This document shows, in pieces, positions 6,442-10,789 of a stretch of DNA of 10,789 bases (the first letter of the stretch is position 1; each line of letters starts with the position of its first letter). Both the position numbers and the translations under genes were made by a program. Where the stretch lies: NCBI GenBank assembly GCA_035642415.1, contig DASQSI010000224.1, forward strand, positions 1 through 10,789, in the 5' to 3' direction. Under the pieces are notes generated by a model, which saw only the letters and a list, made by a program, of their open reading frames with translations, was not told the origin of the DNA and ran no database searches. Source of the DNA: Rubrobacter_F sp035642415. Lineage in GTDB: Bacteria > Actinomycetota > Rubrobacteria > Rubrobacterales > Rubrobacteraceae.

Positions 6442-6773
6442 TGGCGTACCCGACAGGAACTTTTTGTCTTGACTGAAGTAAGAGCCGATCTTTCTGCACA
6501 GATAGCGTACCTGACGGGAAGCGGTACCGTACCCACGGGAAGTTTATAAAGCCTGGTCCCGGGTAACCGGGCGTTCCCTACCATACTCCATGGGAAGTCG
6601 ACCGGTGGGGATGGGCAGTTAGCGTACCGTAGGAGAAGTTTGCGGCCGTCTGCTTTTTCTGAAGACCGGATTCTCCAGCAAGGGATACATTTCTCGGGCT
6701 TTTGGCCCATAGCGTACCCGGCGGGAAGTATTAGCGTACCCGGCGGGAAGTATTAGCGTACCCGGCGAGAAAT
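6442..6773 (+). repeat. Iteron array, probable plasmid replication origin
   Basis: Eight direct copies of a 19-20 bp repeat, consensus TAGCGTACCCGGCGGGAAGT, start at 6442, 6503, 6525 (one base short), 6579 (degenerate), 6620, 6710, 6732 and 6754. The last three are nearly identical and exactly 22 bp apart; 6503 and 6525 are also 22 bp apart, so bound Rep molecules would sit on the same helix face. The array ends about 115 bp before the rep start, and an AT-rich stretch (about 6836-6863) at the rep start is a possible opening site. No good DnaA box (TTATCCACA type) was found. Iterons next to an RPA-family rep gene are the standard arrangement of theta-replicating plasmids. Confidence 0.88.
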
Positions 6774-6889
6774 TCTTGCGGCGTTACCCCTGCAAAATGG
6801 GACTAAATCGCCCGCTTGGGCTCGTTGCGCTGTAGTGTATTTGCTTTTAATGTTTGTTTGTTAGAGCCAAGAGCTTTAGATTTGGTGAG

Positions 6890-8620
6890 ATGGTAGACAA
6901 TGGCGCGCAAAAGCTGAGGCTATTCAAGCGGGAGGGTGGTCCGATCATCCAGGTTGAGATCAACCTGGAAGAGGCACCTATGTTCATGATCCGAAAAAGA
7001 GACGAGAGCGACGCTGACACCATCGAGTCGCGCACCACGGTCTTGACGCGCACCGGGGACCGTCTAGAACAGTATTGGAGGGTCACAGCCCATAGGGATT
7101 TTGGTCTGCCCGGCCCGGTGGACGAGGCCGTCTTCATCGCGGTGATGAAGCTGGTTTCACTGCGTGGAGGGATGCCGGCTGATGGACGCATCACCTTCAC
7201 GCTCTACGAGCTTCTGAAGCTGCTGGGCAAGTCGAGGGGCGCTAACAACTACGAGAGCCTCAGGGAGTCGTTGGATCGTCTCGGGGAGACCTCGATCTAC
7301 GCGGAGAACGCCTTCTACTCAAGGGAGGATGAAAGCTTCAAGTCACATCGCTTCCACCTGTGGGAGGTGACGTTCGCCAAGAAGAAGCGGAAGGGCCGCC
7401 AGAGTGAGTACCACTCGCTTAAGTTCACGGACGTCTTGGTGCGTTCCTTCAACGCTGGCTACCTTAAGAACCTCGACGCGGACTTCTACCACTCCCTGAA
7501 CAGAGACCTGGCACGCAGCCTCTACCGCCTAATAGACGTGAAGCGCGACGGCAAGTTATCGTGGTCCGTGGAGCTTCACCAGATTAGGCAGATGGTCTCA
7601 ATGCCGTCGAGCTACCGCTACGCCTCCAAGATAAAGGAGAAGCTCGTACCTGCTAACCAGGAGCTGATCGACCGTGGCTTTCTCGATCGGGCGGACATAG
7701 AGGTACGGGGCTCCGGACGCGACAAGCAGCACGTGGTCCACTACCGGGTCTCCCCGGGGTTCGTGAGGGAACGATCTAACCCCGCCGCCGACCTCTCGGA
7801 GCCCGAGCGCTACGCCATGGAGTGCCTCGTCGCTTACGGTGTCTGGACGGAGAGGGCTCGTAAGCTGGTCGTAGAGCACGGCGCGGACCATTGCCTCTAC
7901 TACGTGGAGCTCCTTCCCTACCAGCGCGGGGTGCGCAATCCCCCTGCATGGTTGGCTAGGTACATCGAGAAGGGCTGGCCGGTCCGCGTTCCCGACGAGC
8001 TCGAGGAGACGCCGAGCGGCCCGGGCATCCGGCCCGGGATCGAGCCGTTTCAGCCCTCGCTCCGCGACCTCCATCCGGAGTCTGCGGAAGCGGATCCCGA
8101 CGCCCGAAAGCTGCTGGCCTCGATCCTTAAGGACCTCCCTGTTTCCGACTCTGCATCCTCGCGCGTCTGGTTCGACGAGACCATACCAACCAACGTGAAG
8201 GACGGCTGCCTTACCCTGACTCTGCCCAACGAGCAGGCCCGCCGGCACATGGAGTCACACCTTCGCGGGCTCCTCGAAGAGGCCCTTCGTAAGCGGCTCG
8301 GGGGTACCTCCAGGTTGCGCCTGGTATGCACCTCCGACTCATGGACCGCCCACAAGGACCACCAGCCGGAGTTCGAGCGCCGTCGCGCCGCCGGCGAGTT
8401 CGACCGGGCCATTCGGACCTTCGAGACCCTCCCCTACGAGGAGTATCGCAAGTGGGTCGGCCAGGAGCCACTGCACCCCGACGGCAACCACTACTACGTC
8501 TCCCTGGACGGGAAGCTCTATGTTTGCATAGGCGGGCGTGGTCCCGATAATCGCCACTACCTCCTCACCCTCGATCGCGCCACTGATCCGCACCCGTCCC
8601 CCTCGGATGCCCGACCATGA
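6890..8620 (+). CDS. repA: Replication initiator protein, RPA (RepA-like) family with DnaA domain I-like C-terminus
   Basis: The 576-residue product opens with LRLFKREGGPIIQVEINLEE and has the RPA-family core: FGLPGPVDEAVFIAVMKLV, TLYELLKLLGKSRGANNYES, FHLWEVTFAKKKRKG and LDADFYHSLNRDLARSLYRL (residues about 10-300), which forms the winged-helix pair that binds iterons. Residues about 406-480 read LLASILKDLPVSDSASSRVW, then DGCLTLTLPNEQARRHMESH and LLEEALRKRL. The pattern is that of DnaA domain I: W or F before the first turn, DGxLxLxxPN, then a long helix. In DnaA this domain contacts the DnaB helicase. The final 90 residues are charged and unassigned. Start: ATG 6890 is preferred; TTG 6854 would add 12 residues; neither has a good Shine-Dalgarno. 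Expected role: binding the upstream iterons, opening DNA and loading helicase, with self-limitation through the same sites. Confidence 0.9.
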   Translation: MVDNGAQKLRLFKREGGPIIQVEINLEEAPMFMIRKRDESDADTIESRTTVLTRTGDRLEQYWRVTAHRDFGLPGPVDEAVFIAVMKLVSLRGGMPADGRITFTLYELLKLLGKSRGANNYESLRESLDRLGETSIYAENAFYSREDESFKSHRFHLWEVTFAKKKRKGRQSEYHSLKFTDVLVRSFNAGYLKNLDADFYHSLNRDLARSLYRLIDVKRDGKLSWSVELHQIRQMVSMPSSYRYASKIKEKLVPANQELIDRGFLDRADIEVRGSGRDKQHVVHYRVSPGFVRERSNPAADLSEPERYAMECLVAYGVWTERARKLVVEHGADHCLYYVELLPYQRGVRNPPAWLARYIEKGWPVRVPDELEETPSGPGIRPGIEPFQPSLRDLHPESAEADPDARKLLASILKDLPVSDSASSRVWFDETIPTNVKDGCLTLTLPNEQARRHMESHLRGLLEEALRKRLGGTSRLRLVCTSDSWTAHKDHQPEFERRRAAGEFDRAIRTFETLPYEEYRKWVGQEPLHPDGNHYYVSLDGKLYVCIGGRGPDNRHYLLTLDRATDPHPSPSDARP

Positions 8621-8789
8621 GCCCCGGAAGGTTCAGTGACCTGAATTCGAGTGCGCGACGTCTGCTTTCGGTAGTGTAGCGAAGGCCATTGGACGTTTCG
8701 TGTACCAACCGCGGTCGCAGATCGAGCTGCTGGCCGGGGCCATCTTGGGAGGACGCGGGCGGTTTCCTCCAGAGGTACGCCTGGTCTAA
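8617..8789 (+). pseudogene. Small ORF overlapping the rep stop (ATGA), probably frame-broken
   Basis: ATG 8617 overlaps the rep TGA (8618-8620), the usual sign of translational coupling. Its frame reads MSPGRFSDLNSSARRLLSVV and stops after 20 codons. Coding-like text then continues in the neighbouring frame as VAKAIGRFVYQPRSQIELLA and GAILGGRGRFPPEVRLV to a TAA at 8787-8789; that frame is open from 8640. Together they would make a protein of about 57 residues following rep. The break is near GTAGTGTAG (8672-8680). It may be a sequencing error, a real lesion, or a shift in translation. I do not recognise the family; its place suggests a small replication-linked protein. Confidence 0.4.
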
Positions 8790-9163
8790 TGAGTAAGTTA
8801 TTTACAAAACATCTGAATCTAAGCTAGCTATTCCAGGAGGGGATCCTGCAAGGTAGAATTCTTAGAAGGGTGGGCCGTTGCCACCTCCGGGGCTTCCCCT
8901 CCTATTAATGCCCCAGGGTGAACATGCTCCGGCCCCCCCGCTCGCGTACTCTACACGTTTGCGCACTGAGCACAAGGTCTACCAGCCTTAACCAGATATC
9001 CGCTCCACCTTGTGAGAGACGGTCTAATCGCTGTCTTGTGTATCCTCAACCTCCCTAAACCCACCCTGTCTGGTGCCACGCTTCGGCGCAATAGGCTAGA
9101 TATAGGGGGCCGGACAAAACACCCTAGATCTCGGCTTGAAGGTGCTCTAGGCTATCGCCCTAT
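8790..9163. promoter_or_regulatory. Rep-HTH spacer with three 8-bp inverted repeats (operator or partition-site candidate)
   Basis: No gene. It holds three perfect 8-bp inverted pairs: AGGAGGGG (8835-8842)/CCCCTCCT (8896-8903), CACAAGGT (8971-8978)/ACCTTGTG (9007-9014) and ATATAGGG (9100-9107)/CCCTATAT (9158-9165). The last overlaps the ATG at 9164. TAGGCTA occurs twice in direct orientation (9092-9098, 9148-9154) and CTAGAT at 9096, 9124 and again inside the gene at 9242. This is where the promoter and any self-regulatory sites of the HTH gene must lie. TTGAAG (9136-9141) with CTATAT 18 bases on could be a promoter, but it would start transcription after the ATG, so I do not call it. Confidence 0.4.
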
Positions 9164-9688
9164 ATGCAACCAGACTCCGCCCAGGCCCCGACCAGACTGC
9201 AGACCAGGCAGCGCGTTACAGTACAAGAGGCTGCCGGCCTCCTAGATACCAGCGTCGAAGGCGTCCGCAGCCGTATAAAACGAGGCACTTTAGACAAAGA
9301 GAAAGGCGAGGACGGCACTGTCTACGTCCTACTGGACCTCGATTCCGCTAGCCCAGACGGCAGCCAGACTAGTCCGGGCGGTAACCAGCCTAGCGCCCGG
9401 ACCAGCGACCGGGCGGCAAGGGAGGCCCGAACAAATGAGCTTATAGCGGAGCTTCGGGCTCAGAACGAACATCTACGTAGCGAACTCTCCACGCGCAACG
9501 AAGAGCTACGGCGTAAAGACACCATCATCATGACCATGGCGCAACGCATCCCCGAGCTAGAGCCCGCACGAGAGCCTACCTCAGAGCCCCAGGAGTCGCC
9601 TAAAACAGTCTCCGAGGAGGATCGTAGGGGTGGGACACCCGCGGACATGGAGCTGCGGAGCTGGTGGCGTCGGCTCTTCGGGGTATAG
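9164..9688 (+). CDS. HTH / coiled-coil plasmid protein with amphipathic C-terminus
   Basis: The 174-residue product has three parts. Residues 16-57 (RVTVQEAAGLLDTSVEGVRS, then RIKRGTLDKEKGEDGTVYVL) form a MerR/excisionase-type helix-turn-helix with a wing. A Ser/Gly/Asp-rich linker follows, then a coiled coil at about 83-128 (ELIAELRAQNEHLRSELSTR, then RRKDTIIMTMAQRIPELEP). After a Pro/Glu-rich segment it ends MELRSWWRRLFGV, a short amphipathic, W- and R-rich tail suited to membrane contact. I recall similar proteins, with the same RRKDTIIM..QRIPELE and WWRR(L/F)FG ends, in Rubrobacter replicons. The design resembles pSK1 Par and RacA: bind DNA, oligomerise, anchor. With no ParA/ParB in view it is the best candidate for plasmid segregation, or else a rep regulator. 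No Shine-Dalgarno precedes the only plausible ATG, so the message may be leaderless. Confidence 0.85.
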   Translation: MQPDSAQAPTRLQTRQRVTVQEAAGLLDTSVEGVRSRIKRGTLDKEKGEDGTVYVLLDLDSASPDGSQTSPGGNQPSARTSDRAAREARTNELIAELRAQNEHLRSELSTRNEELRRKDTIIMTMAQRIPELEPAREPTSEPQESPKTVSEEDRRGGTPADMELRSWWRRLFGV

Positions 9689-9763
9689 AGAAGGCGCGGC
9701 CGGGGAAGCGAGCCGGGCCCCTTGCTAGAAAAGTTATTTCCTCCCCCGCAGGCTACGTTCAGC

Positions 9764-9973
9764 CTAACTCTTTGACACGTCTCCTAAAGATACCCAGCAG
9801 TACATCGTCTTGTCTGAAAGGGTGCTGGTGTTTATAGGTGTATCAGAATCAGGGAACTCGAAGCGATACTTTGGATCCCTACCCTCCCGAAAGTTGAATA
9901 GTTTCCCCTTGTTAAATTGTTTGTAGAAAACCGTGAACGTGCCTTTGTAATCTCTGTTCCTCCAACACTGGCC
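9764..9973 (-). pseudogene. AT-rich minus-strand coding scrap, unknown family
   Basis: Minus-strand frame of 69 codons, open from a TGA at 9974-9976 to a TAG at 9764-9766, with no usable start codon. It reads GQCWRNRDYKGTFTVFYKQF, then FNFREGRDPKYRFEFPDSDT and TMYCWVSLGDVSKS. The regular mix of aromatic, charged and beta-branched residues is protein-like, unlike nearby random frames, and its codons are much AT-richer than rep's. A frame with ATG 9977 (MRPVLEEQRL) enters from the adjacent frame, so a frameshifted start is possible. I do not recognise the domain. It is best read as the 3' end of a gene from a lower-GC source. Confidence 0.35.
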
Positions 9974-10109
9974 TCATTAAACTAAGCCCTCGCTCTCGAC
10001 GGGCTCCTCGGTCAGCGAGCTACGGCGCGATGCAGATCAGCGTATCCTGCTGCTGCACACCGGATGCGACAACTCTTGCACTTCATCAGAGATAGGGGGT
10101 AGGTAGAGA

Positions 10110-10307
10110 GTGAGCTGGTACATAGAGGCATTGAAGAAGTACGCCGTGTTCGGGGGACGGTCCAGGCGTAGGGAGTATTGGTACTTTGTCCTTTTCACCG
10201 CCATCATCAACGGGGTGCTTTCGATACATGATGCCCAGATGGTGCAACCACGCAGCGCAAAGCATAAATACACACAACATGAGGTTGCGTCTTCGGTAAG
10301 GGAGTAG
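10110..10307 (+). pseudogene. DUF805-family membrane protein, N-terminal fragment
   Basis: GTG 10110 follows a G-rich ribosome-binding stretch (GGGGGTAGGTAG). The product starts (M)SWYIEALKKYAVFGGRSRRR and continues EYWYFVLFTAIINGVLSI, which is the conserved opening of DUF805 proteins: W-Y-x-x-x-L-K-K-Y-x-x-F-x-G-R-x-x-R-x-E-Y-W, then the first membrane helix. Similarity ends after about 39 residues (near base 10226); the rest of the frame (HDAQMVQPRSAKHKYTQ) is hydrophilic and unrelated, where DUF805 proteins should have two or three more membrane helices and total 110-140 residues. It has probably been cut by an insertion or deletion. A short membrane peptide is unlikely to keep the family's role, which is not known. 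Confidence 0.75.
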
Positions 10308-10324
10308 AGGCTCGCTTATATCCC

Positions 10325-10381
10325 TTAGAGTGCCCTACACCCCCTGAGCAGTAACCACAGCACCACCAGGATGACTAACAC
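10325..10381 (-). CDS. 18-residue hydrophobic micropeptide candidate
   Basis: On the minus strand AGGTG precedes GTG 10381 by six bases, followed by (M)LVILVVLWLLLRGCRAL and TAA. The peptide is one membrane helix with a basic end. Such peptides occur as type I toxins and as tiny membrane proteins; it may equally be the last helix of a lost gene, given the truncated DUF805 gene next to it. No antisense RNA promoter was identified. Confidence 0.25.
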   Translation of the reverse strand: MLVILVVLWLLLRGCRAL

Positions 10382-10433
10382 CCTCTACACCTGCTGCCCC
10401 GTTCCTTTTGGAAGCGGATAATAAGAGAACGGA

Positions 10434-10538
10434 GTGCCAGCGGTCGCCATCAACCCCAACCTAGACGAGTACCTCGCGCAGCGCTCGGAGCTACCTCAAA
10501 GAGCTTGTAGTCACTGTGGATCGGTGGACCCGCAGTGA
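10434..10538 (+). pseudogene. Short zinc-knuckle N-terminus, possible transposase remnant
   Basis: GTG 10434 opens a 34-codon frame: (M)PAVAINPNLDEYLAQRSELP followed by QRACSHCGSVDPQ and TGA. CxxCGS is half of a zinc ribbon, and 'YL..RSELP..C..CGS' is the kind of start seen in transposases that carry an N-terminal zinc ribbon. The second CxxC pair and the catalytic domain are absent. A weak GGA lies just before the GTG. Probably the first part of a gene whose rest has been lost; the transposase assignment is a guess. Confidence 0.35.
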
Positions 10539-10613
10539 GATAGATGATCAATTTCCGTGGTAGCGCAGGATCTTAAGCTAGTTTAGAGTACACACCAGAA
10601 AAACAGCATAGAA

Positions 10614-10713
10614 AAAGCGGCGGAACATCTACCTTTAGCCGAGGAGACCGCCGCTTTGGTGAATCTTATCATCAAAGCGCACCGCCGCAACTACCACAAG
10701 GAGGCGGCGGTGC
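10614..10713. promoter_or_regulatory. Two exclusive-pairing hairpins before the right-edge gene
   Basis: AAAGCGGCGG (10614-10623) pairs with CCGCCGCTTT (10648-10657). GCACCGCCGC (10679-10688) pairs with GCGGCGGTGC (10704-10713). The second hairpin holds the Shine-Dalgarno AAGGAG in its 15-base loop and the GTG start in its 3' arm. The arms share CCGCCGC/GCGGCGG, so arm 1 could pair with arm 3, or arm 2 with arm 4, instead: the layout of an attenuator or translational switch. The frame is also open through the region from 10587, so coding constraint is an alternative explanation. Confidence 0.4.
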
Positions 10714-10789
10714 CAAACAAGCAAAAATTCACCCGCATACCCAAGACTACAGATCTCATAGCCGCTGGCGTACCAGTAGAGGCTATACC
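10710..10789 (+). CDS. Right-edge ORF with perfect Shine-Dalgarno, partial
   Basis: AAGGAGG (10698-10704) is five bases before GTG 10710. The product begins (M)PNKQKFTRIPKTTDLIAAGV and runs off the window at PVEAI. The same frame is open upstream to 10587, with protein-like text (EKAAEHLPLAEETAALVNLI, then KAHRRNYHKEAAV) but no ATG, GTG or TTG before 10656; so either the gene starts earlier at TTG 10656 or GTG 10659 (GAGGAG lies at 10641-10646), or it overlaps an older coding remnant. If the window is circular the frame continues to base 163. I do not recognise the family. Confidence 0.45.
   Translation, partial: MPNKQKFTRIPKTTDLIAAGVPVEAI

Noticed and set aside
6240..6710. 156-codon minus-strand ORF
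   Set aside because: Runs across the iteron array; repeats and lack of any family signal indicate non-coding DNA.
6710..6773. CRISPR-like spacing of the three near-identical repeats
   Set aside because: Units are 20 bp with only 2-bp spacers and sit before a rep gene; they are iterons.
7598..8248. 216-codon minus-strand ORF
   Set aside because: Lies antisense to rep, whose protein has clear family motifs; the antisense product is only a mirror of GC-rich codon use.
9136..9166. Promoter TTGAAG - 18 bp - CTATAT for the HTH gene
   Set aside because: Transcription would begin downstream of the only plausible start codon.
9689..9725. GC-rich terminator after the HTH gene
   Set aside because: The GGGG/CCCC pairing is short and imperfect and no T-run follows.

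Overview
This looks like a piece, possibly the whole, of a small plasmid from a GC-rich actinobacterium. The intact plasmid-type genes are a RepA-like initiator (RPA family) preceded by an iteron array, and a helix-turn-helix/coiled-coil protein ending in SWWRRLFG. Both resemble, from memory, proteins of Rubrobacter plasmids; the genus is a guess and no search was run. The odd window length, and a reading frame at the right edge that stays open if joined to base 1, hint at a complete circle of about 10.8 kb, but this is not proven.

Layout. Bases 1-1570 hold debris: a truncated HxlR regulator (minus strand), a frame-broken small HTH gene, and a 143-bp element bounded by 16-bp inverted repeats. 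Bases 1570-2640 are a GC-rich island with two damaged short-chain dehydrogenase (SDR) genes: the first lacks its 5' end and has a one-base frameshift, the second keeps only its Rossmann N-terminus. The second abuts an opposite-strand scrap of an EamA-type transporter. Bases 3091-3489 carry an intact SnoaL/NTF2-like gene with a strong Shine-Dalgarno. Bases 3746-4365 are a frameshifted, truncated IS630-type transposase. Two intact minus-strand membrane-protein genes follow (4540-5088 and 5539-6111).

The replication module starts near 6327 with an inverted iteron-like copy, continues with eight direct iterons (6442-6773, the last three exactly 22 bp apart), and leads into rep (6890-8620), whose C-terminal part looks like a DnaA domain I. 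Overlapping the rep stop by ATGA is a small, probably frame-broken ORF. An untranslated stretch rich in short inverted repeats separates it from the HTH/coiled-coil gene (9164-9688). The right end is debris again: an AT-rich minus-strand coding scrap, a truncated DUF805 gene, a zinc-knuckle N-terminus, and a new gene with a perfect Shine-Dalgarno running off the edge.

How it works together: Rep plus iterons probably drive and limit copy number. No ParA/ParB or toxin-antitoxin pair is recognisable, so the HTH/coiled-coil/amphipathic-tail protein is the best candidate for plasmid maintenance, by analogy with pSK1 Par and RacA. Most of the rest is cargo that has decayed or been cut by transposition and recombination.
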